DNA of 64,000 bases from CAWAHD01 sp963781785. Its GTDB lineage: Bacteria > Planctomycetota > Planctomycetia > Isosphaerales > Isosphaeraceae. Each line of letters opens with the position of its first letter. Positions within the stretch are counted from its first letter, which is position 1. Under the pieces are notes generated by a model. That model ran no database searches and was not told where the DNA came from. It saw only the letters and a list, made by a program, of their open reading frames with translations. The stretch lies in the NCBI GenBank assembly GCA_963781785.1, contig CAWAHD010000002.1, forward strand, positions 4,774,001-4,838,000, written 5' to 3'. This document shows positions 47,955-59,150 of the stretch, piece after piece. The position numbers and the translations under genes are program-made.

Positions 47955-48188
47955 GGGTTGCCTCTCGATCAAAAATGACCGGCCCGGCCGGGTCTGCACG
48001 AGGAAATCTGTCCGGGTCCCGCACAGCGCCGGACCCCGACTACTGTGAGATCGTCCATATAGTGAACGTCTCATCAGTAAATGGCAAGAGAATTCCTGGA
48101 GAAATTTTGGCAGGGGTGGCGTCTTGACTCAAGAAGGCGATTGAAGAATTGCGGTCGCCGTGATTCGCGACCGACTGGACCGGCACGG

Positions 48189-48218
48189 TTCACCGACGCG
48201 TCCCGTGGGTTGTATTAT
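48189..48218 (+). promoter_or_regulatory. Putative promoter of the ATPase-DUF4276 operon
   Basis: TTCACC at 48189-48194 and TATTAT at 48213-48218 with an 18-base spacer, about 40 bases before the first gene. Confidence 0.45.
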
Positions 48219-48259
48219 AGAAGGCGGGGCGAGCCTGGCTGTCTGATCCCGAGGGAATC

Positions 48260-49393
48260 ATGATCCACCGTTTTCAGGTCCAGAATTTCAAAAGCATCCT
48301 CGGTGTGGACGTTGAGTTATCGCCTGTCACCGTCCTTGTGGGCAGGAGCGGCACAGGAAAGTCGAACTTCGTCCAAGCGATGAGATGCCTGCGGGACGTG
48401 CTGATCTCGAGTCAGACCCTACAGCAATCGTGGCCTGGGCTGCGACCCGCGGTGGCATCGGACGCACCCACGACCTTTTCTATCGAATTCTCAGTGGCCG
48501 GCATCGAAGATCCTTTTCACTACGAATTGTCGATTAACAAGAACGGCCCAAATCAGCCGCTCGACAACGAGCGTCTGGCCCTCGGTGATAAATGCCTATT
48601 CCATCAGACCAACGCTAAGCCAGGTTCGACGCGTTGGGTGGTTGAGCCCGAACTGCTTCACGTTCCGAATCCCGGCGCCATCGCCCTCGGCCGAATCCCC
48701 TCGATTTCCGAAATTGTGATTGCGTTCACCGCCCTGACCGCGGGAATCGGCTGCTACGTCTTCTCCGACACGGTTCTTCGCAAGCCGGGCACAATGAATC
48801 AACCGGCGTGGGGTCTTGCTGATGACGCAGCGAATTTTCTTGTTGCCGTCAAGGAAGTCGTCAGCAACCTCCAGGATCTCAGCGTAGGCAAAGGCATTGC
48901 CGCAACGCTCCAGCGGTTGAATCCGTCGATCTCATCCGTCGAGCTAAACGATCTCCAGAATCCGACGGGTGTCGTCGTCGGCCATAGATTCGATGGCAAG
49001 ACGCTTGTGCTGGATCTTTCCCAGGAATCCGATGGCTTTCGACGGTTCTACGCCCATTTGCTTGCGATCTATCAACGTCCTCCGAAGCAAACGCTGATTT
49101 TCGAGCATCCCGAGGATGGGATCCATCCGGGCGCGCTGTCACTTCTCGCGGATGAATTCAAGGCGGCGCCGGGACAGGGACACGGGCAGGTCATCCTGAC
49201 AACGCAGAGTCCAAGGCTTCTCGACCAATTTGACGTGGATCAGATTCGGGTGGTGGAGCTCGCCGGATCCGAAACGCGAATCGGCTTCGTCTCCAGCGAG
49301 CTACGGGAAGCCGTTCGCGACAGATTGCTCGACCCTGGAGAACTCCTTACGGTTCGCCCTGCGCGGATACAATTGGAGCCAACAAGCCCATGA
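48260..49393 (+). CDS. AAA ATPase of the SMC/OLD-like (AAA_15/21) type
   Basis: A 377-residue ABC-type ATPase resembling the ATPase half of OLD-family and related defence proteins. The N terminus IHRFQVQNFKSILGVDVEL is diagnostic for the group. Walker A is GRSGTGKS (residues 28-35), the ABC signature is LSQESDGFRRF, Walker B is LIFEHPEDGIHPGAL, and the switch segment is TTQSPRLLDQF (Gln where most have His). No nuclease domain is fused. The following gene starts in the ATGA overlap and encodes a DUF4276 protein, a likely TOPRIM-like effector. ATPase plus TOPRIM-like pairs are a recurring antiphage layout. GC content is lower than its neighbours, suggesting transfer. Confidence 0.88.
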   Translation: MIHRFQVQNFKSILGVDVELSPVTVLVGRSGTGKSNFVQAMRCLRDVLISSQTLQQSWPGLRPAVASDAPTTFSIEFSVAGIEDPFHYELSINKNGPNQPLDNERLALGDKCLFHQTNAKPGSTRWVVEPELLHVPNPGAIALGRIPSISEIVIAFTALTAGIGCYVFSDTVLRKPGTMNQPAWGLADDAANFLVAVKEVVSNLQDLSVGKGIAATLQRLNPSISSVELNDLQNPTGVVVGHRFDGKTLVLDLSQESDGFRRFYAHLLAIYQRPPKQTLIFEHPEDGIHPGALSLLADEFKAAPGQGHGQVILTTQSPRLLDQFDVDQIRVVELAGSETRIGFVSSELREAVRDRLLDPGELLTVRPARIQLEPTSP

Positions 49394-50058
49394 TGCGACT
49401 CGTCCTGTTCGTCGAAGGCGACGGCGAATCATTCGCCGTTCCAACGCTTGTCAAGCGACTTCTCACGGAGCAGGGCGACTGGCATGACATATTGCTCGAC
49501 GACGATCCATTCGTCGTCGTCGGTGTCAACAAACTCGTGAAAGACGACTTTCGCGAATGGAAGCGCAAATTGGACGCATGCCTCAGGTTGCCCAACGTCG
49601 GCGGCGTGTTGCTGATTGTCGATGGGGACGTGGAGAAGATCCGAGGAGTCGAGTTCTGCGCCGCTGAAGTGGCCAGGTCACTAGCCCGCGCAGCGGCCGA
49701 CGTTGGTGCCGGGAAAAGGTTCTCGGTCGCGGTCGTCGTCGCAACACTGGAATACGAAACTTGGCTGATTGCGGGGGCCTCTTCATTAGCTGGCCGAAGT
49801 TTGCCGGATGGACGTCGCATCAAGTCCGACGCCAAACCACCCGCGAGTGATCTCGAAAGAGGTCCGAGGGATGCGAAGGGATGGCTCAATACGATCGTTA
49901 AGGGAGGCTACAAACCAACCCGCGACCAAGCAGCTCTGACGAAGTTGGTCGACCTTGACGTGATTAGATCCCGCCAGCTTCGGTCGTTTCGACGGCTCGA
50001 GTCCGCCGTGTCGAGCCTGCTTGAGGCAATCCGAAGCAGCCGCGCCATCGTTTCCCCG

Positions 50059-50067
<9 letters not shown>
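49390..50067 (+). CDS. DUF4276 family protein, putative TOPRIM-like effector
   Basis: A 225-residue cytoplasmic protein matching DUF4276. MRLVLFVEGDGESFAVPTLV carries the Glu (residue 9) expected of a TOPRIM-type active site, LLIVDGDVEKIRG supplies the D-x-D, and ATLEYETWLIAG is the family's third block. The last third (RDAKGWLNTIVKGGYKPTRD; LVDLDVIRSRQLRSFRRLE) also fits. Translation is coupled to the upstream ATPase through an ATGA overlap. By analogy with OLD, RloB and other TOPRIM partners, it could be a nuclease triggered by the ATPase. This is an inference. Its 3' end overlaps glyA on the other strand by 9 bases. Confidence 0.82.
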
Positions 50068-51603
<1,536 letters not shown>

Positions 51604-51620
51604 GAGTGGTCTCATCCCAA

Positions 51621-51724
51621 GTAGGTCAGGCTTTCCAGCCTGACGTTCCGTGATCCCAAGTAGGTCAGGCTTTCCAGCCTGACGTTCGCCCCCGGTAGGT
51701 CGTGCTTTCCAGCCTGACGTTCCG
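51621..51724. repeat. Palindromic repeat cluster C (three units)
   Basis: Three tandem units of the GTCAGGCTTTCCAGCCTGAC palindrome with spacers such as GTTCCGTGATCCCAA. The last has one change in the left arm (GTCGTGCT). It lies between glyA and the divergent dehydrogenase, in glyA's upstream region. Confidence 0.85.
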
Positions 51725-51794
51725 TCTGGTTTGTTCTTCGGTCCCACCGAGAACATCGCCTGGACCGTTTGCTGTGCCCGCCGCGTCATCCGGT

Positions 51795-51800
51795 TATAAT
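51795..51800 (+). promoter_or_regulatory. Consensus -10 hexamer before the dehydrogenase gene
   Basis: Perfect TATAAT at 51795-51800, 75 bases before the start. No good -35 is seen at the normal spacing; TTTGCT at 51768-51773 is too far. Confidence 0.45.
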
Positions 51801-51874
51801 ATCGCTCCGCTTGTGGTGGTGATTGTATCGGCCGGAAGCAGCCCGGCTCAAGTGAAGCGGCGGAGGGTCATGCG

Positions 51875-52795
51875 ATGTCACTGGAGTTCGCACCGGGCAA
51901 GACCCGGATTGGCTGGATCGGCACGGGCGTGATGGGACGGTCGATGTGCGGCCATCTGATGGCGGCCGGCTACGCCGCCACGGTCTTCAATCGCAGCCCC
52001 GAGAAAGCCAGGCCGCTGGTCGACAAAGGGGCGAGGGCGGCCGACTCGCCCCGTGCCGTGGCCGAGGCATCCGACGTGGTCTTCACGATCGTCGGCTATC
52101 CGCAGGATGTGCGCGAAGTGACCTTCGGCGACCGCGGCACGCTCGCGGGATCTCGGCCGGGGACCGTTCTGGTCGACATGACGACCAGCGAGCCGGCACT
52201 GGCCCGCGAGATCGACCAATCCGCCCGCGCCAGGCAGGTCCACGCCGTCGACGCCCCGGTCTCCGGCGGCGACGTGGGAGCGCGCGAGGCGCGGCTCTCG
52301 ATCATGATCGGTGGCGAACAATCGGTCGTCGCCGCCCTGCGGCCGCTCTTTGAGACCATGGGCAAGACCATCGTTCATCAGGGGCCCGCCGGAGCAGGCC
52401 AGCACACCAAGATGGTCAACCAGATCTTGATCGCCAGTACCATGGTCGGTGTCTGCGAAGCACTGCTCTACGGCTACAGGGCCGGACTCGACCTGAACGT
52501 CGTCCTCGAAAGCGTCTCCAGCGGCGCGGCTGGCTCTTGGAGCCTGAGCAACCTGGGGCCTCGCATGATCGCCGGCAACTTCGAGCCCGGCTTTTTCGTC
52601 GAGCATTTTCTCAAGGACATGGGAATCGCCTTGGCCGAAGCCCGTCGCATGAAACTCTGCCTGCCAGGGCTGGCTCTCGCCGAATCGCTCTACCGCGCCG
52701 TCGACGCACATGGCTATTCTCGTAAGGGTACCCACGCCTTGATGCTTGCACTGGCACAGCTTTCCGCGGTCGAGTGGGGCTCGCGGCCCCAATGA
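51875..52795 (+). CDS. NAD(P)-dependent beta-hydroxyacid dehydrogenase (HIBADH / tartronate-semialdehyde reductase family)
   Basis: A 306-residue oxidoreductase. The Rossmann motif TRIGWIGTGVMGRSMCGHLM holds the nucleotide. The substrate-site signature VDAPVSGGDVGAREARLSIM and the catalytic Lys in AGAGQHTKMVNQILI are both intact. The C-terminal helical domain includes GSWSLSNLGPRMI and FFVEHFLKDMGIALAEAR. The ATG at 51875 has GGAGGG 8 bases upstream. The substrate is a small beta-hydroxyacid, but hydroxyisobutyrate, tartronate semialdehyde and related compounds cannot be separated by sequence alone. It is free of frameshifts. Confidence 0.9.
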   Translation: MSLEFAPGKTRIGWIGTGVMGRSMCGHLMAAGYAATVFNRSPEKARPLVDKGARAADSPRAVAEASDVVFTIVGYPQDVREVTFGDRGTLAGSRPGTVLVDMTTSEPALAREIDQSARARQVHAVDAPVSGGDVGAREARLSIMIGGEQSVVAALRPLFETMGKTIVHQGPAGAGQHTKMVNQILIASTMVGVCEALLYGYRAGLDLNVVLESVSSGAAGSWSLSNLGPRMIAGNFEPGFFVEHFLKDMGIALAEARRMKLCLPGLALAESLYRAVDAHGYSRKGTHALMLALAQLSAVEWGSRPQ

Positions 52796-52834
52796 CGGCC
52801 GTCACCGCAGTAAGGAATCGTTCTGATCTCGACC

Positions 52835-52862
52835 TTGAGGCGCTGGCCGATTTCCGTATAGA
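52835..52862 (+). promoter_or_regulatory. Putative promoter of the small basic protein gene
   Basis: TTGAGG at 52835-52840 and TATAGA at 52857-52862 with a 16-base spacer, about 85 bases before the ATG at 52949. Confidence 0.5.
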
Positions 52863-52948
52863 ATCACCCGTTTCCACCCCATACGAGATGCTAACCCAAG
52901 TTTGCTCCGCGTGGATTGTTCCTCCCCGACCCTCCCAGAGGAGAACGC

Positions 52949-53037
52949 ATGGCCAGTCGTCGCCGAGGTAAAGGACGTCGAAAAGTCGGGCGCAAAAGCG
53001 CCGGATGCGCAGCCGGATCCGCCATCGCAAGAAATGA
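52949..53037 (+). CDS. Very small, highly basic protein, frameshifted in an A run
   Basis: An ATG with AGAGGAG 5 bases upstream begins MASRRRGKGRRKVGR. One extra A in the four-A run at 52994-52997 would continue KKRRMRSRIRHRKK and end at the TGA at 53035-53037, giving 29 residues, 19 of them Arg or Lys. The KKRRMRxRIRHRKK tail resembles the small AURKAIP1/COX24 (mS38-type) ribosomal proteins found in many bacteria. That family match is from memory and should be checked. Without the correction the frame runs on into unrelated sequence. It has its own promoter and would be easy to miss in annotation. Confidence 0.5.
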
Positions 53038-53182
53038 CATAGCCCAGACCGGTGGCTGCGCCAGCACCGCCTCACCCTTCCGAATTGGTGCCCACACGGT
53101 TCGACACCTTTGGCGAGGCCCCGCGGTTCGGAGGATTTCACCCAGGAATTCGCATTTGAAATGGCGTCGTTGGTTGCGGCCA

Positions 53183-56069
53183 ATGGCCGCAAAATGGGGC
53201 CTTTTGATCTGCGCCGGCCTGGCGGGGCTGTCGGGAGCCGCCCCTCTCAAGCCTCTTACCGGCGACTTGCCGGGGCGCATCCTCACCTCGAGCCGGTTCT
53301 CGATCGACGAGATCCTGGCGCGGCCCTACGACCTGGACGTGCCAATGGGGTGCACCGGCGATCGCGTCTGGGCATCCAGCCCGCAGGGCTGGGCCGCGCA
53401 CGACGACGTCCACTGGCTCTACCTGACCAATCTCAGAGCGTTCGATCTCGAAATCCGAGACGATCACGGCCTCCTGCAACCCCACAATGCGACCTACTTC
53501 CCCAGCCACATTCATTATGAAGGAACCGTCCGGCAGGGAATGACGGCTTCGGCTTCGTTTACGTACACGACCGACCGGGTCGAGAACCCCCTGGCCCCAC
53601 CGTTTGTGCGCGAGAAGCGCTGGACATGCTGGTCCAGTGGAAAGCGCAGCGATTGGTTCGAGGTTCAACTGGGAACATCGCGAGAGCTGAGCGGGCTCGA
53701 TCTTTTCTTCTTCGATGATTCCCCGACCGGCGGCTGCCGGCCGCCCGAGTCGTATCAGGTCGAGCGCTATGACCAGCGAACGCGCCTGTGGCTCGCGCTC
53801 GATCCGCGCAAGATTTTCCCCGAGCGGCCCAGGCCAGGGGAAAACCGCATCAGGTTTGAGCCGGTGGTCACGACCCAGTTCCGCGTGGTCTTCCGCCACG
53901 CCGGGAATCGCTTCTACACCGGACTGTATGGTCTGAAGCCCACCTGGGAAGGCGAGCCGAACGCAGCACCGCCGCCGAATCCGCTGGAAATCACCTGCGA
54001 TAAATTCATCACGCGGACTGACACGTTGGTCTCGATCGTGCGCGTGCACAACCCGACCCAGCAGGTGCAGACGATCTACGTCGACCCGGTTGTCGACGTG
54101 GGAACGACGCTCAAATTCTGGAATATGCGCAGGCGCAGTCGGGGTTGATCGAGATCGAGGGAGGCGAGGTCTCCGGGCAGGAGCCGAGGTCTCTTGCGAT
54201 CGATCTTCGCCGCGAGGTCAACGGATATCCGCTTGACCTCCGGTTCCGGTACGCGGTGGTCGATGACCCTCCCCACGCTTTCAAGGTCGCCGGGGTGAGC
54301 GAGGGGCGCGGCGTTCCGTTCGGCGGATTCGCCAGGCCGGTGCTCGGCCACCCCGCCCAGCTCGACAAGCTCTACGGCCATCACATCCCACCCGGGAGAA
54401 CCAAGGTCTTCAAGGCGGCGCTCGAATTCCGGAGAGTGACCGAGCCTTCCGGCATCGATTCGGTGGTCAAGCCCGTAAGCGACCGCGGGATCCTGATCAG
54501 GCCGGTCGATCAAGATGCGCGCGATCCGGTGGCCGCACAGATCAACGAATACCAGGCATGGTTCGATGCGAATCTCGCGTATTTCGACTGCTCCGACCCG
54601 CTCGTTCGCAAGATGTACTATCACCGGGCATACGTGTTGCGCAAGAACATGCTGGAACCCAGGCTGGGCAAGCTGCAGTATCCGACCCAGAGCGAGGGCC
54701 GGTGGCGGAGTACCTGGTATCCCAACGTGATCAGCTATGGCGCGGGCCACCAGATCCGTGAGGCTCGCTGGCTGCGCGATCCCCGGTACTGGCAGGGGCA
54801 CTTGAAGACCTGGGCCGACAACGAGAAGCCGGACGGCGTTTATCCCAGCCATGTCACGCCCACGGGGCCCTCGGGCGGCCAGTATACCGACTGGATCACC
54901 TCCGCGGCGTGGGACGGGCAGCTCGTTCATCCTTGCGACGCATTCCTGGCGCAAGTCGTCGACAAGCTCGCGGCCAACGTGCGCGGCTGGCAGAAAACCT
55001 GCGACCCCGACGGAGACGGGCTGCTTTCGGTCGACTCGCACTGGTGGACCGGCATGGAGTATCAGCCGTCGTTCTTCTTTTTTTCGAGTTTTAAGCCATC
55101 GAGGGATTTCTCTCAGCCTCTACACCAGGTCAGCCTCGACCGGGTCGATCTGACCGCGTACAACTACGGCAATGCCATTGCGGTGGCACGCATCTACCGG
55201 CGCCTCGGGCAGCCCGCCAAGGCCCGGGAATTCGACGATCTGGCAGCCAGGATCTCCGCAGCCGTCACGGCCAGGATGTGGCAGCCCGACCAGAGATTCT
55301 TTTACTCGCTCAGGTCCGATCAAGGTGCCGTCGCCCTTGTCAAGGAAGTGATCGGCGTTTATCCGTTTTATTTCGGCATGGTTCCGAGCGGGAAGGGATT
55401 TGAATCGGCCTGGGCGTCGATTGTCGATCCCCGGCAGTTCTGGACCAGGTGGCCGGTCGCCTCGGCGTCACGCGAATGCCCGGCCTACTCCCAGGATTCC
55501 TGGCCCGGCGACGGCCGGGCTGCGGGTTGCATGTGGAACGGGCCGACCTGGCCGCACGCCAACTCACTGGTGATGTCGGCGATGGCGCGGAGCCTGCGCG
55601 CAGCCGCGACCACCGGGTACCCGACTCGCCACTCACTCGAGCGCACCTGTGGGACCTGTTCGCGTCGTTCACGAAGGCCCAGTTCCGTAACCAGGATCCG
55701 CAAAAACCGTGGACCGGCGAGTTTTACAACGGCGAGACCGGTCAGTGGAAGACCTCCGAGCGCGATTACAACCATTCGACGTGGCTCGACATCCTGATCC
55801 CCGACCTGATCGGCCTGGTCCCGCGCGACGATGCGGTGCTCGAAGTCGACCCGCTCTTGCCCGAGGATCGCTTGAGCTACTTCATCCTCGACGGCCAGCG
55901 CTATCACGACCATGACGTGACGATCGTCTGGGATGGTTCCGCGTCCGGTTCGCCCGATCGATTCGGCGACGGCCGCAGGGGGCTTGACCTGTATGTCGAC
56001 GGTAAGCTCGTGATGTCGTCACCGCGGCTTGAGCGGCTCGAATTCGATCTGCATCGAGTACCGAAGTAG
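53183..56069 (+). CDS. Secreted MGH1-like (GH63-type fold) glycoside hydrolase, twice frameshifted
   Basis: An exported protein of about 960 residues. The ATG at 53183 gives MAAKWGLLICAGLAGLSGAA as signal peptide. Residues 100-310 form a beta region with a discoidin-like piece (WTCWSSGKRSDWFEVQLGTS). An (alpha/alpha)6 barrel of the MGH1/GH63 type follows: YYHRAYVLRKNMLEPRLG, TQSEGRWRSTWYPNVISYGAG, ITSAAWDGQLVHPCDAFL, WWTGMEYQPSFFF, NYGNAIAVARIYRRLG, GCMWNGPTWPHANSLVMSA, and GEFYNGETGQWKTSERDYNHS. Frame changes lie near 54135 and 55640, both bridged by family sequence. The substrate is probably an alpha-linked glycoside, not identifiable here. It is monocistronic. Confidence 0.85.
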
Positions 56070-56356
56070 GGAATCGAGAACGCGTGACAGTATCGAGAAT
56101 CGGTCTCCGTTCATTCTTTTCGGAAAAATGAACGGACACGAATCTTCGACAGCCGAACGGTCATGTCGGAACACCGAACACGAAGCACGAGCCTGCCGTG
56201 CCGCTTGGCGGTTGGTCGGCGAAGGCGTATGATGGAAAAGCTGATTGACACCCTTCTCCCAACCGGAACGGCGCACGGGACAGGATTGGCCGCGCGGCGT
56301 ACGAAGGCAGCCATCCCGGCCTGTGAGCGCTTTTCGAGCTGGTACCGGAGCGGGCC
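56070..56356. other. Intergenic region
   Basis: About 290 bases between the glycosidase and DUF493 genes. Open frames are short and unrecognisable, and I see no RNA gene or clear promoter. Confidence 0.45.
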
Positions 56357-56641
56357 ATGGATCACCGTCCTTCGGTTGAATTGCTGGAATCGATCCATTT
56401 GTTCCCGGGCGTCTACAAGATCAAGGCGATCGGCCGTGCGGATCTCGCGTTCGAGTCGCGGGTGATCGAGGCCGTCTGCTCCCACCTGGCGGCGCGTTCC
56501 GACCTCGATTACTCGGTCCGGTCGACGCCGGGCGGCCGGCACGTCGCTTTGACGCTCGATATCTCGGTGCAAACCGCCGAGCAAGTTCGAGCGATCTACG
56601 CCGAGATCCGGGAAGTCGAAGGATTGACCCTGCTGTTCTGA
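56357..56641 (+). CDS. DUF493 (YbeD-like) family protein
   Basis: A 94-residue small regulatory-type domain with an ACT-like fold. ELLESIHLFPGVYKIKAIG and VRSTPGGRHVALTLDISV match the family, and the ending VRAIYAEIREVEGLTLLF is nearly canonical. In other bacteria it sits beside lipoate-related or metabolic genes, but no role is proven. The stop lies 14 bases before the TsaC-phosphatase gene, so the two are probably co-transcribed. The ATG at 56357 has a plausible Arg-rich upstream context but only a weak ribosome binding site. Confidence 0.85.
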   Translation: MDHRPSVELLESIHLFPGVYKIKAIGRADLAFESRVIEAVCSHLAARSDLDYSVRSTPGGRHVALTLDISVQTAEQVRAIYAEIREVEGLTLLF

Positions 56642-56655
56642 AATGATAGGGACCG

Positions 56656-57786
56656 ATGGCCGACGCTCCAGCATTGCCGCAATGGATTGACGTGTCGCAG
56701 GTTGACGACCTGCGCGACGTGGTGCACCGAGCCGTTGCATGCCTGGCGCAGGGAGGAGTGGTCGGGCTGGCGACCGAGACGGTTTACGGGGTCGCGGCCT
56801 CCGCACTCAAGGCCCAGGCGGTGTCGCGGATCCGAGCGCTCCGGGGGTCCGAGCCGACGCGGCCGTTGACGCTCTTGCTCAAGGGACCGGCGGAAGTGAC
56901 CGACTGGGTGCCGAAGATTTCCAACGTAGGCCGGCGCATGGCATGGCGGCTCTGGCCCGGCCCGGCGACGCTGGTCTTCCCGCACGAGATGGCCGACGGC
57001 CTGTACAGCCGCCTGCCCGGCGACGTGCGGTCGCTGGTGTCGCCGGCCGGAGACGTCGCGCTGCGCAGCCCGGCCAACCCGATCGTCCGCGACGTCCTGC
57101 GGCTCCTGCCGGCGCCTCTGGTCATCACGACGGCGGGCTCTCCAGCCTGCCCGGTGCCCGCGACGGCTCAAGCGCTCGCTGGACTGTCGGGGCTCGACAT
57201 GGTAATCGATGCCGGGCCGACTCACTTCCAGAAGCCCGCGACGGTCGTCAAGATCGGCCACGATGACTGGAGCATGGAGCGCGAAGGCGTGATCGACGCG
57301 GTCACCGTGTCGGAAAGCGCGAGCACGATTATCCTCTTCGTCTGCACGGGGAACACCTGCCGCAGTCCCATGGCCGAGGCCATCTGCAAGATACTGCTGG
57401 CACGACGGCTCGACTGTGCGCTCGACCAGATCGAGCGCAAGGGGTTCGTGGTGCGCTCCGCCGGCGTCGCCACGAGCGACGGCCTGACGGCCGCCGCCCA
57501 TGCCGTCGACATCGTGCGCCAGCTCGGCGGCTCGCTCGAAGGCCACCGCAGCCGCCGGCTCGGTCCCACCCTCGCGCGGCAGGCCGACGTCATCTTCGCG
57601 ATGACCGTCGACCACCTGGATGAGCTCTTGAGGGCGATCCCCGAGGTCGAGTCGCGCGCCTTCCTGCTCGACCCGTCCGGCCGCGATCTGGACGACCCGT
57701 ACGGCGGTGATCACGAAGCCTACCGCCGGACCGCCCAGCGCATCGAATCCATGCTGCAAGACCGTCTGGCCGAGCTCGGGCTTTGA
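56656..57786 (+). CDS. Fusion of a TsaC/Sua5 (YrdC) domain and an arginine-phosphatase-like LMW phosphatase
   Basis: A 376-residue two-domain protein. Residues 15-215 are a YrdC/Sua5 domain that makes threonylcarbamoyl-AMP for the tRNA t6A modification (GGVVGLATETVYGVAASA; RALRGSEPTRPLTLLLKG; MAWRLWPGPATLVF). Residues 225-376 are a low-molecular-weight phosphatase with P-loop VCTGNTCRSPMAEA (nucleophile C230, R236) and the acid motif DDPYGGD. Thr in CTGNTCRS, where tyrosine phosphatases have Ile, is the feature that sets the protein-arginine phosphatase YwlE apart. In Bacillus, ywlC (TsaC) and ywlE are neighbours, so the fusion mirrors that linkage. It is intact. Confidence 0.9.
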   Translation: MADAPALPQWIDVSQVDDLRDVVHRAVACLAQGGVVGLATETVYGVAASALKAQAVSRIRALRGSEPTRPLTLLLKGPAEVTDWVPKISNVGRRMAWRLWPGPATLVFPHEMADGLYSRLPGDVRSLVSPAGDVALRSPANPIVRDVLRLLPAPLVITTAGSPACPVPATAQALAGLSGLDMVIDAGPTHFQKPATVVKIGHDDWSMEREGVIDAVTVSESASTIILFVCTGNTCRSPMAEAICKILLARRLDCALDQIERKGFVVRSAGVATSDGLTAAAHAVDIVRQLGGSLEGHRSRRLGPTLARQADVIFAMTVDHLDELLRAIPEVESRAFLLDPSGRDLDDPYGGDHEAYRRTAQRIESMLQDRLAELGL

Positions 57787-57811
57787 ACACGCCCCGCTAG
57801 GCCGGCGCTAA

Positions 57812-58842
57812 TCAGCTGTCCTTGGGGATGATCTCCGAACCGTTCCTGGTGCCGATCGCCCACCAGATGTTGATCGCAACCGAACTCATGACGAACCGGA
57901 CGCCGCCGTCGCAGAACAGGACGTTGACCCCGCCGGAGTGGTTGCTGGTCGCGTTTTCGTACTGGCCGAACTCGAACCCGCAGCCCGCGCAGTCCAGCCG
58001 GCAGCCCGCCCACTTGAACTGTTCCGAGTTGGGAGGAACGATCGTGTTGAACACCGCCACGCCCGGCGAGCCGGAGGCCCAGCGATAGCCCTTGTCTTCG
58101 CTGCCGGGAATGTTCGACTTGGCGTTCCACAGTTGATTGCAGGTCGCGAGGTCCGCCATGACCCCGGGCTTGTTCATGCCGGGCCCATTGTCGGCCTCTC
58201 CCTGCGACCCGACGCCGGCCGCGACCCCGTCGCGCCAGGCGACGCTGTGCAGGGAGTAGTCCGAAACCAATGCTTCCGAAAAGGCGACCGTCCTCGAGCT
58301 GCCGTCGGTCAGCGAGTTGTAACCGTAACTGGCATAGTTCGAGAACACTCCCGAGCCGGTGAGCGTCCAGGGGTTGGTGGCGCAGCCCATCGAGGCCATG
58401 TAATTATTAATATTATTGCTACCCGGCCCGGACTTGCCATCCGAGGGGCAGATAAAGTTGCTCACCCTGGCGTTGAAGACCGTGGAGTTGACGTTGTAGC
58501 CCACGTCGTACCAGCAGTTCCAGCTAAAGTTGGCGGCGTTGTAAAGCGAGCCGCCCTCCAGGTAGTTCAGCATCAGCGCCTGGCAGCTCCAGGTTCCCCA
58601 GGTTGTCTGGACCCCGGGGTCGGAGTACGCCACGGTCGTCGCCATCGGGAACGAGTTGGCGTTGTCGTGGTAATGGGCCATTGCGATGCCGATTTGTTTC
58701 AGGTTGTTGAGGCACGAAGCGCGCCGGGCGGCTTCGCGCCTGCCTGAACGGCAGGCAGGAGCAAGGCAATCAGGACGGCGATGATGGCGATGACGACCAG
58801 GAGCTCGATGAGCGTAAAGCCGCGACGAGCCGGAAGTTTCAT
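57812..58842 (-). CDS. DUF1559 prepilin-type protein, frameshifted near the N terminus
   Basis: A secreted, pilin-like protein of about 343 residues of the DUF1559 (SBP_bac_10) family that is massively expanded in planctomycetes. The ATG at 58842 begins MKLPARRGFTLIELLVVIAI, a type IV prepilin cleavage site (G before FTLIE). The frame changes near 58740, between LLLPAVQ and AARREAARRASCLNNLKQIG-like sequence. Then come NNYMASMGCATNPW and SFSEALVSDY-type blocks (here TVAFSEALVSDY). The hallmark H-x9-DG motif reads HSGGVNVLFCDGG. The following gene on the same strand is a small lipoprotein, the usual DUF1559 companion. Its role, perhaps in fibres or in substrate capture, is unproven. Confidence 0.9.
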
Positions 58843-58922
58843 GAGCGTGCTCCCAATGAAAGAGCAAAAGAGGCGCGAAACGACGTACAGATAAAAAGGA
58901 TTTGGAGGTCCCGATCCCGCCC

Positions 58923-59150
58923 TTATTTCCGGGTCGAGCCCTTGGCTCCCTTGGCCCCCTTGGCGGTCTTCTTGGACATGAATTCCCTCATCCCATCTTG
59001 GGCGACCTTGTCGGCGGCTTCATCCCTGCCGGCTTGTTCAATCGTGCCGCTTGAGCCACCGCAGCCACCGGCCGATAAGAGCGCCCCGATCATGAAAGTA
59101 AAAGAGGCCACAATCGCCAGGGCGCCCAGAATTGTGCCGGCTCGCTTCAT
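58923..59150 (-). CDS. Small lipoprotein-like protein upstream of DUF1559
   Basis: A 75-residue protein that precedes the DUF1559 gene on the same strand. It starts MKRAGTILGALAIVASFTFM with a hydrophobic helix, and LLSAGGCGG offers a lipobox-like Cys. The rest is short and charged, ending KTAKGAKGAKGSTRK, which may be disordered and contact the wall or envelope. DUF1559 proteins are often accompanied by such small lipid-anchored proteins in planctomycetes, which supports it as a real gene. The gap to the DUF1559 start is 80 bases. The preferred ATG is 59150; an upstream ATG at 59165 adds 5 residues. Confidence 0.65.
   Translation of the reverse strand: MKRAGTILGALAIVASFTFMIGALLSAGGCGGSSGTIEQAGRDEAADKVAQDGMREFMSKKTAKGAKGAKGSTRK

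Noticed and set aside
51604..51789. 62-codon upstream extension of glyA
   Set aside because: It reads through the palindromic repeats (repeated ERQAGKPDLLG) and is absent from the enzyme family, which starts at MATSLIETYF.
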